A stretch of 64,000 bases of DNA from Nostoc punctiforme NIES-2108 (GCA_003326195.1 LXQE01000158.1:96788-160787), one strand, 5' to 3'; shown: positions 8,790 through 17,450, counted from the stretch's first letter. The notes: generated by a model from the sequence alone, not told the origin. A program made the numbers and translations.

Positions 8790-10031
8790 ATGGCAGATTG
8801 GCAAGAAATAACAGGTGGTATCACAGCACCAAGGGGGTATCAGGCGGCGGGAATTACCGCAGGGTTGAAACCTTCGGGGTTGCCAGATTTAGCTTTGATA
8901 TTCTCAGAAGTGGAAGCGATCGCAGCAGGTGTATTCACCACCAGCCAAGTTAAAGCTGCCTGTGTAGAATATTGTCGCCAACGCTTGCAAGCCAAACAAA
9001 GCGCTCGTGCCATCCTCTGCAACGCTGGACAAGCAAACGCTGCGACAGGAACTCAAGGCAACCTTGATACCCTAGAATCTGCTCTGGCAGTAGCCCAAGC
9101 CCTGAACATCGCATCTGAATCTGTGTTATTGGCTTCCACTGGTGTAATTGGTCAAAGAATTAAGATGGATGCTTTGCGAAGTGGAATTCCCAAAGTAGTA
9201 GCAGCACTATCAGCAACAGGTTCGGATGCTGCTGCTGGGGCGATTATCACTACAGACTTGGTAACAAAATCCATTGCCCTAGAGACAACTATAAGCGATC
9301 GCCCGGTACGAATTGGTGGCATTGCCAAAGGTTCCGGTATGATTCACCCCAACATGGCAACCATGCTGGCATTTGTTACTTGTGATGCTGTGGTTTCGCC
9401 TCACCTTTGGCAGCAGATGTTAACAAGGGCCACTGATAGAAGTTTTAATTCCATTACTGTGGATGGTGACACCAGCACCAACGACAGCTTAATTGCCTTG
9501 GCAAATGGTCAATCTCGCACCCCAGCAATTATAGAATGGGGCGCAGAAGCAGAGAAATTAGAGGCGATGTTAACAGCAGTTTGCCAGCATTTAGCCAAAG
9601 CGATCGCTCGTGATGGTGAAGGTGCAACTTGTCTCATTGAAGTGGAAGTGACTGGCGCTCATGAGGAACTCTCAGCCCGACAAATAGCCAAAACTATCGC
9701 CGGTTCATCCTTAGTTAAATCTGCAATCTTTGGACGCGATCCAAATTGGGGACGCATCGCCGCCGCCGCTGGACGTGCAGGTGTGCCCTTTGAGCAAGAA
9801 AACCTGCAAATTAAGCTAGGGAATTTCTTAATGTTAGAAAATGGGCAACCTCTGCAATTTGATCGTGGAGCAGCTAGTGCTTATTTAAAAAAAGCAGCGA
9901 CGGGTGCTTATCTCCAACAGGATACGGTGTTAATCTCCGTTAATGTTGGCAATGGTCATGGTGTGGGTAAAGCTTGGGGTTGTGATTTGAGTTATGACTA
10001 CGTGAAGATTAACGCCGAATATACTACTTAA
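8790..10031 (+). CDS. argJ: Bifunctional ornithine/glutamate N-acetyltransferase
   Basis: ArgJ recycles the acetyl group from N-acetylornithine to glutamate and, in bifunctional forms, also acetylates glutamate from acetyl-CoA (arginine synthesis). The 413-residue precursor is cut autocatalytically before the Thr of the conserved motif; here the sequence reads GSGMIHPNMATMLAFVTCD, with the ATM-LAF site intact. Other family blocks are NAGQANAATG, STGVIGQRI, SFNSITVDGDTSTNDS and FGRDPNWGRIAAAAGRAG. The start is ATG after TAAGGAAAAATA. Whether it has the first, acetyl-CoA-using activity cannot be told from sequence alone. Confidence 0.97.
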   Translation: MADWQEITGGITAPRGYQAAGITAGLKPSGLPDLALIFSEVEAIAAGVFTTSQVKAACVEYCRQRLQAKQSARAILCNAGQANAATGTQGNLDTLESALAVAQALNIASESVLLASTGVIGQRIKMDALRSGIPKVVAALSATGSDAAAGAIITTDLVTKSIALETTISDRPVRIGGIAKGSGMIHPNMATMLAFVTCDAVVSPHLWQQMLTRATDRSFNSITVDGDTSTNDSLIALANGQSRTPAIIEWGAEAEKLEAMLTAVCQHLAKAIARDGEGATCLIEVEVTGAHEELSARQIAKTIAGSSLVKSAIFGRDPNWGRIAAAAGRAGVPFEQENLQIKLGNFLMLENGQPLQFDRGAASAYLKKAATGAYLQQDTVLISVNVGNGHGVGKAWGCDLSYDYVKINAEYTT

Positions 10032-10120
10032 AATACTCACAAATTGTTTGCTTGGTTGAGACAATCATAACTAATTATCTGGATGTGATATAGCAATCCG
10101 TGTAGGAGTTACGAATAGAA

Positions 10121-10153
10121 AGATCCCCGACTTCTTGAAGAAGTCGGGGATCT
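10121..10153. repeat. Perfect 33-bp palindrome (16-bp arms)
   Basis: Arms AGATCCCCGACTTCTT and its exact reverse complement around one base. It lies ~90 bp after argJ and could end argJ transcription. A decayed relative sits at 20446-20480, so it is a dispersed repeat and not a private argJ terminator. Confidence 0.85.
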
Positions 10154-10206
10154 GAGCCTCTTGGTGTTTCCAAATCAAATAGAGTTGCTAGATAAATCAT
10201 AGCCTC

Positions 10207-10340
10207 AACATAATAGTCATGATAAATGAAAACTTATATATGACACATTATGACTAAAATTAAGTTAGAAAATAAACAGAAACAGTAAATCATAAATTAA
10301 ACATAATAGTCTTCATAGATAAGAGTTTATATATTAAAAA
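10207..10340. promoter_or_regulatory. cmpA upstream region with two imperfect direct repeats
   Basis: AACATAATAGTC begins at 10207 and again at 10300 (93 bp apart). Both are followed by an A/T-rich stretch ending in TTATATAT (units about 35-40 bp). The cmp operon is known to be activated under low CO2 by the LysR-type regulator CmpR, which binds TTA/TAA-spaced sites. These repeats could be such sites, but they lie 330-460 bp from the cmpA start and I cannot prove it. The rest of 10032-10671 shows nothing else I can name. Confidence 0.35.
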
Positions 10341-10671
10341 TTATTCCTATAGTTGAGGATAATAGATAAATTTTTACTTATACATCCAATCTAATATTTG
10401 TTTAATAATCTCCACTCCAAGTTAACAAATTCGGCTTCAAAGGCTGTAAACTAATTTCAACAAGGTGAATGATACCTCTGCATCACATTAAAAAAGCAGA
10501 GCCAATAAATTAGCCGAGTTTTTATACAGGTAGCTATTTCATTGATGAAATGGCTGCGATCGCTTGGTCAAATATAGCTTGATTAATCATTAATAATGCA
10601 AGAAACACAAGGTTTTTTGCCTAAATTGTCATAGCTATAAAAAATAACATTCGCGTTTTCAGGAGATATTT

Positions 10672-12054
10672 ATGACAGAATTTTTTAATCAAATTTCTCG
10701 CCGCAAATTTATCTTCACAGCCGGAGCATCTGCGGGTACTATATTCCTCAAAGGCTGTTTGGGTAATCCTCCTGAAAACCTCACTGGTGGAAGCAGTCAA
10801 GCACAGCCAACTGCTCAAACTGTTGCTAATATTAGCCCTGAACAAATACCAGAAACTACTACAGTCAAGTTGGGATATATTCCCATTGTAGAAGCGGCTC
10901 CTTTAATTATTGCTAAAGAAAAAGGATTTTTTGCCAAGTATGGCATGACTAATGTTGACCTTTCCAAACAAGCTTCTTGGGGTGCAGCCAGAGACAACGT
11001 AGAAATTGGTTCTGCTGGTGGTGGGATAGATGGCGGTCAATGGCAGATGCCAATGCCACATTTAATTACAGAAGGTTTAATTACCAAGGGCAATCAAAAA
11101 ATTCCCATGTATGTATTATGTCAGTTAATTACACATGGAAATGGAATTGCGATCGCAAACAAGCACCAAGGCAAAGGTATTAGTTTACAACTTGCCAGCG
11201 CTAAGTCTTTATTTAAGGAATTAAAATCCTCAACACCCTTCACTGCTGCATTTACCTTTCCCCACGTCAACCAAGATTTGTGGATTCGCTACTGGTTAGC
11301 AGCAGGCGGCTTAGACCCGGATGCAGATGTCAAATTGCTCACAGTACCAGCAGCGCAAACTGTCGCCAACATGAAAACAGGAACAATGGATGCCTTTAGT
11401 ACAGGCGATCCCTGGCCTTATCGCCTGGTGCAAGACAAAATCGGCTACGTAGCAGCATTAACCGCAGAAATTTGGAAGAATCATCCTGAAGAATACCTCG
11501 CCATGAGAGGCGATTGGGTTGATAAAAATCCCAAGGCTACCAAAGCAATTTTAAAAGGAATTATGGAAGCCCAACAATGGCTAGATAATTTTGATAATCG
11601 CAAAGAAGCGGCTGAAATTTTGGCTGGACGAAATTATTTCAATCTTTCTTCACCCGAAATCCTGGCTGATCCATACCAAGGAAAGTATGACATGGGTGAT
11701 GGTCGCAAAATTGATGATAAATCAATGGCTGCTTATTACTGGAAAGATGAGAAAGGTAGTGTTTCTTATCCATACAAGAGTCATGATTTATGGTTCATCA
11801 CTGAAAACGTTCGTTGGGGATTCTTGCCAAAAGATTACCTAGATAATAATGCTGCTAAGGCTAAGGAACTTATCAACAAAGTCAACCGTGAAGATATTTG
11901 GAAAGAAGCTGCAAAAGAAGCTGGAATTGCTACTGCTGATATTCCTACAAATACATCTCGTGGTCTAGAACAGTTCTTTGATGGCATCAAATTTGACCCC
12001 GAAAAACCAGAAGAATATTTGAAGAATTTGAAAATCAAAAAAGTCAGTATTTAG
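10672..12054 (+). CDS. cmpA: Bicarbonate-binding lipoprotein of the BCT1 ABC transporter
   Basis: A 460-residue periplasmic solute-binding protein. The N-terminus has a twin-arginine signal (SRRKFIFTAGAS) followed by a lipobox ending at Cys29 (FLKGC), so it is probably exported folded and lipid-anchored. CmpA and the nitrate binder NrtA are close relatives. Here GSAGGGIDGGQWQMPMPHLI, MDAFSTGDPWPYRLV and the start of the mature part (PETTTVKLGYIPIVEAAPLI) match CmpA as I recall it better than NrtA, and no nirA or narB flanks the cluster. Start ATG after TTTTCAGGAGATATTT. First gene of cmpABCD. Confidence 0.9.
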   Translation: MTEFFNQISRRKFIFTAGASAGTIFLKGCLGNPPENLTGGSSQAQPTAQTVANISPEQIPETTTVKLGYIPIVEAAPLIIAKEKGFFAKYGMTNVDLSKQASWGAARDNVEIGSAGGGIDGGQWQMPMPHLITEGLITKGNQKIPMYVLCQLITHGNGIAIANKHQGKGISLQLASAKSLFKELKSSTPFTAAFTFPHVNQDLWIRYWLAAGGLDPDADVKLLTVPAAQTVANMKTGTMDAFSTGDPWPYRLVQDKIGYVAALTAEIWKNHPEEYLAMRGDWVDKNPKATKAILKGIMEAQQWLDNFDNRKEAAEILAGRNYFNLSSPEILADPYQGKYDMGDGRKIDDKSMAAYYWKDEKGSVSYPYKSHDLWFITENVRWGFLPKDYLDNNAAKAKELINKVNREDIWKEAAKEAGIATADIPTNTSRGLEQFFDGIKFDPEKPEEYLKNLKIKKVSI

Positions 12055-12076
12055 AGGCACGATTAAACTCTTGTAG

Positions 12077-12096
12077 AGACGCGATTCATCGCGTCT
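12077..12096. repeat. GACGCG dispersed palindrome
   Basis: AGACGCGATTCATCGCGTCT in the cmpA-cmpB gap. The same palindrome family occurs at 20276-20310, 46268-46287, 48157-48312 (split by an element) and 58508-58577. Confidence 0.85.
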
Positions 12097-12136
12097 ATGA
12101 CAAATAACAAATAAAATTTGCGGAGAATACAACATC

Positions 12137-12970
12137 ATGACAATAGCTCAAAAACGTCCTGCAAGCCCTAGATTGAGTAATGGCTTTATATCCAGCCTGA
12201 AAAAGCAATTTCCTGACCTAATACCACCAACGATCGCGATCGCCATCTTCCTGATTATCTGGCAACTCTTTGCCTGGACTCCAGGAGCCACATTACCAGG
12301 GCCGATACAAGTTATCCAAGACACTTGGGTTTTGATTTTCTGGCCATTTTATGACCGAGGTGGCATTGATAAAGGTCTGTTTTGGCAGATTCTCGCTAGT
12401 TTACAACGAGTTGCCATCAGTTATACCCTAGCTGCGATCGTTGGTATTGCCTTGGGCATTTTGATTGGGGTGAATAAAACCATGTCCAAAGCTTTAGACC
12501 CCATCTTTCAACTACTGCGGACAGTACCACCTCTAGCTTGGGTACCAATTTCTTTAGCAGCTTTACGACAAAACGAACCCGCAGCCTTATTCGTAATTTT
12601 CATCACTGCCATTTGGCCCATCTTAATTAACACTGCTGTCGGCGTTACCCAAATTCCCCAAGATTACAACAACGTCGCCAAAGTTCTGCAACTTAGCCGC
12701 AAAGAATATTTCACTAATATTTTAATTCCGGCGGCATTACCCTACATCTTTACCGGTTTGAGAATTGCGATCGGTTTAGCTTGGTTAGCAATTATCGCCG
12801 CCGAAATCGTCATGTCCGGTATTGTCGGAATCGGGTTTTTTATCTGGGATGCCTATCAAAATAACAACGTCAGCGAAGTAATTTTGGCTCTAGTTTATAT
12901 CGGCATTGTTGGCTTGGTGCTAGATAAAGCGATGGGTTGGCTGCAAAACAAGATTTTACCGGAAAAATAG
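12137..12970 (+). CDS. cmpB: Bicarbonate ABC transporter permease
   Basis: A 277-residue inner-membrane permease with about six hydrophobic segments after a short cytoplasmic N-terminus. The loop thought to dock the ATPases is present as AALPYIFTGLRIAIGLAWLAI (EAA-like, G at the usual place). Two copies are expected to form the pore with the CmpC/CmpD ATPases. It lies 82 bp after cmpA, separated by a repeat, and ends 94 bp before the chosen cmpC start. Start ATG at 12137 is preceded by GCGGAGAATACAACATC. Confidence 0.93.
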   Translation: MTIAQKRPASPRLSNGFISSLKKQFPDLIPPTIAIAIFLIIWQLFAWTPGATLPGPIQVIQDTWVLIFWPFYDRGGIDKGLFWQILASLQRVAISYTLAAIVGIALGILIGVNKTMSKALDPIFQLLRTVPPLAWVPISLAALRQNEPAALFVIFITAIWPILINTAVGVTQIPQDYNNVAKVLQLSRKEYFTNILIPAALPYIFTGLRIAIGLAWLAIIAAEIVMSGIVGIGFFIWDAYQNNNVSEVILALVYIGIVGLVLDKAMGWLQNKILPEK

Positions 12971-13010
12971 GTGACAGGGGACAGGTTACAGAGGAGAGGA
13001 AGATCCTTTG

Positions 13011-13064
13011 AATCTAATCCCCTACCCCCTACCCCCTATCCCTATCCCCTACCCCCTATCCCCT
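13011..13064. repeat. C-rich low-complexity repeat at the cmpC start
   Basis: Repeated CCCCTACCCCCTATC-like units between the cmpC ribosome-binding site (12991-13000) and the family-typical ATG (13065). Similar C/G-rich tracts occur at 8231, 23372, 26075, 29094, 32717 and 54585. Confidence 0.8.
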
Positions 13065-15065
13065 ATGTTTGTAGCTGTCGATCAAATTGAAAAAGTTTTT
13101 GAATTAACTGGTGGTGGAAAATATATTGCCCTCAAAGGAATCGACCTCCAAATAAAAAAAGGAGAATTCGTTTCTTTGATTGGTCACTCCGGTTGCGGTA
13201 AATCCACTCTATTAAATATGATTGCGGGTTTGGATTTGCCAACTGAGGGTATTGTCACTCTCGAAGGACAAAAAATCACCAAACCCGGCCCAGACAGGAT
13301 GGTGGTGTTCCAAAATTATTCGCTATTACCTTGGCGGACGGTAAGAGAAAATATTGCCCTCGCTGTGGACTCAGTAATGAAGGGTTTACCCGCAGCCGAA
13401 CGCAACGCCATTATCGAAAAACATATAAATATGGTGGGTTTGCGTCCCCATGCTGACAAACAGCCGGGAATGTTATCAGGTGGACAAAAGCAGCGAGTTG
13501 CGATCGCCCGCGCCTTAGCGATTCGTCCCAAATTACTGCTGCTAGATGAACCCTTTGGCGCATTGGATGCACTCACACGCGGCAATTTGCAAGAACAACT
13601 GATGCAAATTTGCGAAGAAAATGAAGTTACCGCCGTGATGGTGACACATGATGTCGATGAAGCCGTGCTGTTATCTGACAGAATCGTGATGTTAACTAAC
13701 GGCCCCGAATCTAAAATCGGCGACATTTTAGAAGTGGATATTCCCAGACCCCGCAAGCGGATGGAAGTAGTAGAACATCCCAGCTATTACAGCTTGCGGA
13801 GTGAGATGATTTACTTCCTCAATCAGCAAAAACGGATTAAGAAAATTCGGGCGAGAAAAACTGCCGACGTTGCCCGTCATGGATTAGAAAAAGTTAACCT
13901 AGAAATTGGCTTTTTACCTCTGACAGCTTGCGCCCCCTTAGCAGTTGCCAAAGAAAAAGGCTTCTTTCTCAAACATGGTTTAGATGAAGTTAACCTCGTG
14001 CGGGAAAGTAGCTGGCGGGGTATAGAAGATGGCATAAGTGGTGGTTATTTGGATGCAGCTCAAATGCCTTCAGGGATGCCGATGTGGCTAACTTTGGGAG
14101 GACATAATAACCAACCTCTCCCTGTTGTCACCGCCCTTACCATGACTCGCAACGGTAACGCCATCACCTTAGCAAAACGCTTTTACGATCAAGGCGTGCA
14201 AACCTTATCTGACTTCAGAAATCATCTGATTCTTACCCACGAACAAAGGCACACAATGGGAGTAGTGCATCCCGCATCTATGCACAATTTGCTGCTGCGT
14301 TACTGGCTAGCAGCTGGTGGAATTGACCCCGATAGCGATGTGGACATGAAGACCATTCCCCCAGCGCAGATGGTAGCTGACCTAAAAGCCGGAAGCATTG
14401 ATGGTTACTGCGTGGGTGAACCTTGGAACTACCGCGCTGCTGTGGAAAATGTCGGTTTTACCATCGCTACCGACTTAGAAGTTTGGTTGGGACACCCAGG
14501 TAAAGTTCTTGGTGTGCGGGAAGATTGGGCAGAAAATTATCCAAATACGCATATCGCCTTGACTAAAGCTTTGTTAGAAGCTTGCCACTATTGTGCAAAT
14601 CCCGAAAATACCCAAGAAATTCGGCAAATTTTAGCAGGGCGAGAGTACGTCAGCACAGATTTAGAATACATTCAACTCGAAGATCCAGATAATCTCACCT
14701 GTGACTTAGACCATCCGTTGCGGGACTATGCCCATCACCAGTTTTATTCCGATTCCGCGATCAACCGCCCCAGCCGCACCGAACAAATTTGGATTATGAG
14801 TCAATTGGCGCGTTGGGGTGACACTCCCTTCCCCAGAAATTGGGTAGAAGTTGTTGAACGGGTGTGTCGCGTGCGTGTTTTCAGCACCGCCGCACGAGAA
14901 TTAGGTTTGGATATTAGCTATATTCGCCAACCGATCCAACTGTTCGATGGGACTCCCTTTAACGCTGACGATCCGATCGCTTATCTCAACAGTTTGAAGA
15001 TTAAACGTGATTTTTCAGTCGCGGAAGTTGTTCTTGATGCACCAAGAAGGAGACTTGCTTCATAA
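13065..15065 (+). CDS. cmpC: Bicarbonate ABC transporter ATPase fused to a CmpA-like domain
   Basis: The protein (666 residues from this start) has an N-terminal ATPase domain with Walker A GHSGCGKST, signature LSGGQKQRVAIARAL and Walker B LLLLDEPFGALD. From about residue 280 it has a C-terminal domain resembling the solute-binding protein (NLEIGFLPLTACAPLAVAKEKGFF, GIDPDSDVDMKTIPPAQMVADL). In the related NrtC this domain has a regulatory rather than transport role. The frame is open back to a TTG at 13008, which has a GAGGAGAGGA ribosome-binding site, but those 19 residues (PYPLPPIPIPYPLSP) are encoded by a C-rich dispersed repeat. The family start is MFVAVDQIEKVF. The repeat may have separated the binding site from the ATG, so the real start is uncertain. 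Confidence 0.9.
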   Translation: MFVAVDQIEKVFELTGGGKYIALKGIDLQIKKGEFVSLIGHSGCGKSTLLNMIAGLDLPTEGIVTLEGQKITKPGPDRMVVFQNYSLLPWRTVRENIALAVDSVMKGLPAAERNAIIEKHINMVGLRPHADKQPGMLSGGQKQRVAIARALAIRPKLLLLDEPFGALDALTRGNLQEQLMQICEENEVTAVMVTHDVDEAVLLSDRIVMLTNGPESKIGDILEVDIPRPRKRMEVVEHPSYYSLRSEMIYFLNQQKRIKKIRARKTADVARHGLEKVNLEIGFLPLTACAPLAVAKEKGFFLKHGLDEVNLVRESSWRGIEDGISGGYLDAAQMPSGMPMWLTLGGHNNQPLPVVTALTMTRNGNAITLAKRFYDQGVQTLSDFRNHLILTHEQRHTMGVVHPASMHNLLLRYWLAAGGIDPDSDVDMKTIPPAQMVADLKAGSIDGYCVGEPWNYRAAVENVGFTIATDLEVWLGHPGKVLGVREDWAENYPNTHIALTKALLEACHYCANPENTQEIRQILAGREYVSTDLEYIQLEDPDNLTCDLDHPLRDYAHHQFYSDSAINRPSRTEQIWIMSQLARWGDTPFPRNWVEVVERVCRVRVFSTAARELGLDISYIRQPIQLFDGTPFNADDPIAYLNSLKIKRDFSVAEVVLDAPRRRLAS

Positions 15066-15142
15066 GAAAATCGTGAGAGAAAGAGGGAGTGGGAGAAGTA
15101 GCACATCACGCGCGAACCTCTGAACTCCATTAATGAGCCTTT

Positions 15143-15393
15143 GAACTGGATGAATCCACCTTTTATCTCCGTTAACGAGTGTTTGAACCGGATGAATCCA
15201 CCTTTTATCTCTGTTAACGAGTGTTTGAACTGGATGAATCCACCTTTTATCTCCGTTAACGAGTATTTGAACTGGATGAATCCACCTTTTATCTCCGTTA
15301 ACGAGTATTTGAACCGGATGAATCCATCTTTTATCTCCGTTAACGAGTATTTGAACTGGATGAATCCACCTTTTATCTCCATTAACAATCTGA
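15143..15393. repeat. 42-bp minisatellite, six units, in the cmpC-cmpD gap
   Basis: Units start at 15143, 15185, 15227, 15269, 15311 and 15353 (the last is slightly short). The unit reads GAACTGGATGAATCCACC, TTTTATCTCCGTTAACGAG, then T(A/G)TTT. A more diverged unit seems to precede it at about 15120. Because 42 is divisible by 3, both strands stay open (a PPFISVNEYLN-type peptide repeat on +, and an EIKGGFIQFKYSLT-type repeat on -). I see no ribosome-binding site or protein family and regard these frames as by-products. Confidence 0.9.
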
Positions 15394-15425
15394 CTTTTTA
15401 CATCATCTGAAAAACCAGCAAAAGA

Positions 15426-15510
15426 CCTAACCCCCTACCCCCTTCCCTTGTAGGGAAGGGGGAGATTCAAAGCCTCTCCCCTAAAAGGGGAGAGGTTTGG
15501 AGAGAGGTCA
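15426..15510. repeat. Hairpin-rich dispersed repeat before cmpD
   Basis: Two G/C-rich hairpins: CCCCCTTCCC with GGGAAGGGGG, and CCTCTCCCCT with AGGGGAGAGG. The pattern recurs after cmpD at 16450-16560. They may attenuate or process the operon mRNA. Confidence 0.7.
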
Positions 15511-15568
15511 GAATATTCATTTTCGCATCGCCTACATTAAGCTTTTTAATCCCCAAATACCAAATACC

Positions 15569-16426
15569 ATGCAAAACCGCAACTCAACAGCTACAACCAC
15601 ACTAGGAAAACCATTAACCACTGCAACCACCAGCCGCAGACCTTTCTTAGAAATTAAAGACGTTACCAAAGTCTATCCCACAAAGAAAGGACCCTTCACC
15701 GTACTCGACGGCGTTAACCTCAACGTCGAACAAGGTGAGTTTATTTGCGTCATCGGTCACTCTGGCTGTGGCAAATCGACACTGTTAAATATGGTATCCG
15801 GTTTTAACTTTCCCACCTCCGGGCAAGTGTTACTCGAAGGAGAACCCATTACCCAACCAGGCCCAGACAGAATGGTTGTCTTCCAAAACTATGCCCTGCT
15901 ACCTTGGCGCACTGCTTTTGAAAATATCTACTTAGCTGTTAACGCCGTTTATCCCAACAAACCACAAGCTGAAAAAAGAGCGATCGTGCGCGATCATTTA
16001 GCAATGGTGGGACTGGCTGATGCGATGGAAAAGAAACCAATGCAAATGTCCGGCGGGATGAGACAACGGGTTTCTATCGCACGTGCTTTGGCGATTCGTC
16101 CGAAAGTTTTAATTTTAGATGAACCTTTTGGGGCGCTGGATGCCATTACCAAAGAAGAATTACAAGAAGAATTGCTGAAAATTTGGGGCGATAACCGTTG
16201 TACAGTGCTGATGATTACCCACGACATCGACGAGGCACTATTTTTAGCAGACAAATTGGTAATGATGACCAACGGCCCACACGCGAAGATTGGCGAAGTT
16301 ATGGAAATTCCCTTTTCTCGTCCGCGCGATCGCAGCCGCATCATGGAAGATCCACAATATTACCAACTGCGTAACTATGCATTAGACTTCCTTTTTAACC
16401 GCTTTGCCCACGATGATGTAGGTTAA
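15569..16426 (+). CDS. cmpD: Bicarbonate ABC transporter ATPase
   Basis: A 285-residue ATPase from the ATG at 15569 (MQNRNSTATTTLGKP), the second of the two ATPases of BCT1. Walker A GHSGCGKST, signature MSGGMRQRVSIARAL, Walker B VLILDEPFGALD and the switch MITHDIDEAL are intact. Unlike CmpC it has no binding-protein domain. The frame is open upstream to 15497, but that extension is encoded by the hairpin repeat and is not family-like. The 503-bp distance from cmpC is unusual for a four-gene transporter operon and is due to the repeats. Confidence 0.93.
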   Translation: MQNRNSTATTTLGKPLTTATTSRRPFLEIKDVTKVYPTKKGPFTVLDGVNLNVEQGEFICVIGHSGCGKSTLLNMVSGFNFPTSGQVLLEGEPITQPGPDRMVVFQNYALLPWRTAFENIYLAVNAVYPNKPQAEKRAIVRDHLAMVGLADAMEKKPMQMSGGMRQRVSIARALAIRPKVLILDEPFGALDAITKEELQEELLKIWGDNRCTVLMITHDIDEALFLADKLVMMTNGPHAKIGEVMEIPFSRPRDRSRIMEDPQYYQLRNYALDFLFNRFAHDDVG

Positions 16427-16617
16427 CGTGAGTTCGACAAGTCTTATTTTACCTCTCCCCCAGCCCCTCTCCGTGTCGGAGAGGGGAGCAAAAAGCTGAA
16501 TTTTTCGTTGCTCCTCCCTTTCCGTTTCGGAGAGGGAGGTTGGGAGGGAGAGGTTCATCGAATTCACGTTAGGTTAAGCGCGATCGTCATTGATTTTTCC
16601 AGAATAATTCTTTGTTC

Positions 16618-16648
16618 CTCCCGCCACCATACCAGATGGTGGCGGGAG
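16618..16648. terminator. Strong hairpin after cmpD
   Basis: Arms CTCCCGCCACCAT and ATGGTGGCGGGAG around ACCAG (13-bp perfect stem), followed by a second palindrome at 16656-16680 (GGGGTAATTCATGAATTGCCCC). There is no T-run, so it may be an mRNA-stabilising or dispersed repeat hairpin rather than an intrinsic terminator. The whole 16427-16741 spacer is repeat-derived, with no gene. Confidence 0.5.
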
Positions 16649-16741
16649 CAATTAGTAGGGGTAATTCATGAATTGCCCCTCCAACTACGTCCACAAGTTA
16701 TAAAGTATGTGTAGAGCGAGTATGTTGAGAAAAAAATCTGT

Positions 16742-17221
16742 ATGGCAAGCTACCCAGAAACCGTAACTAGTAACGAATCCGTTAATGATTTAATCGCCGA
16801 GACGACAAGCATTAACCATGTTGAGGTAATTGAAAATGTCATCGACTCTTTGGAACAAGATGATAGTGCGATGGTTAGCCACACTCCAGAGGCTGGTTAT
16901 CTTTGGAAGTTTAAGTATGGAAGTGTGCAAGTATTTGTCCAACTCAACGGCACAAGCGATGAAGACACCATAACGGTTTGGTCTGCGGTGCTAAATTTAC
17001 CTGCGAAAAATGAACCTAAGTTGATGCGGTATCTTTTGGAGTTAAACTGCTCCAGCACTTTTGAGGCGCGCTTCGGCATTATTGAAAACCGGGTGGTTGT
17101 AATATCGACACGCACCTTAGCAGAGTTATCTCCTGGCGAAGTATCTCGGTTAATTACCGTTGTGGCAACGATCGCTGATAATAACGATGAAGCCTTACAA
17201 ACTGAATTTGGTGCAACTTAA
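16742..17221 (+). CDS. YbjN-domain protein
   Basis: A 159-residue soluble acidic protein. After a variable N-terminus, residues ~25-150 show the YbjN / secretion-chaperone-like fold pattern: VIENVIDSLEQDD, GYLWKFKYGSVQVFVQLNG, ITVWSAVLNLPAKNEPKLMRYLLELNCSSTFEARFGIIENRVVVISTRTLAELSPGEVSRLITVVATIADN. The role of cyanobacterial YbjN proteins is unknown. It follows the cmp operon by 315 bp and is probably independent. The ATG at 16742 lacks a clear ribosome-binding site. Confidence 0.8.
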   Translation: MASYPETVTSNESVNDLIAETTSINHVEVIENVIDSLEQDDSAMVSHTPEAGYLWKFKYGSVQVFVQLNGTSDEDTITVWSAVLNLPAKNEPKLMRYLLELNCSSTFEARFGIIENRVVVISTRTLAELSPGEVSRLITVVATIADNNDEALQTEFGAT

Positions 17222-17315
17222 GGAATTTTAGATTTTAGATTGGGCTATTGCTACATCCGATGTATAGCAATCCGGTTTGGGCGAATCTGCAAAGACTGTT
17301 TTCTGTGTACCAATT

Positions 17316-17385
17316 AAAAAACGCCTGGGAGTGTTGCCGTGTTTCCACCCCAGGCGTTTTTTATTTTTAACTTGCTCCTCACACA
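17316..17385 (-). ncRNA. yfr2: Yfr2-type small RNA, copy 3
   Basis: Read on the minus strand it starts TTTGTGTGAGGAGCAAGTT, then the hairpin with arms AAAACGCCTGGG and the matching CCCAGGCGTTTT, with the GGAAACACGGCAACACTCC loop. The sequence is nearly identical to copies 1 and 2 some 12 kb away. It points toward the 3' end of the YbjN gene. Confidence 0.85.
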
Positions 17386-17390
17386 AATAA

Positions 17391-17450
17391 ATAGTATCAC
17401 TGCTTCAATCAAAAGGCGAGTCTAGTAAGTGACACTTTTAAAACTGCACT
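17391..17450 (-). promoter_or_regulatory. Promoter and conserved upstream box of Yfr2 copy 3
   Basis: On the minus strand: upstream box TGCAGTTTTAAAAGTGTCAC (17429-17448), a weaker -35 TCGCCT and a -10 TACTAT (17391-17396). The distance from box TGC to -10 is again 52 nt, as for the other two copies. Confidence 0.7.

Noticed and set aside
15143..15393. Tandem repeats as a CRISPR array
   Set aside because: The 42-bp units follow each other without variable spacers and no cas gene is near.
15141..15410. Repeat-encoded 89-residue (+) and 135-residue (-) proteins
   Set aside because: Both arise from the 42-bp period, lack ribosome-binding sites, and have no known family.
10672..16426. nrtABCD nitrate transporter
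   Set aside because: Binding-protein motifs (GGGIDGGQWQMPMPHL, FSTGDPWPYR) fit CmpA better, and nirA/narB are absent. The call rests on recalled family sequences, so an alignment would settle it.
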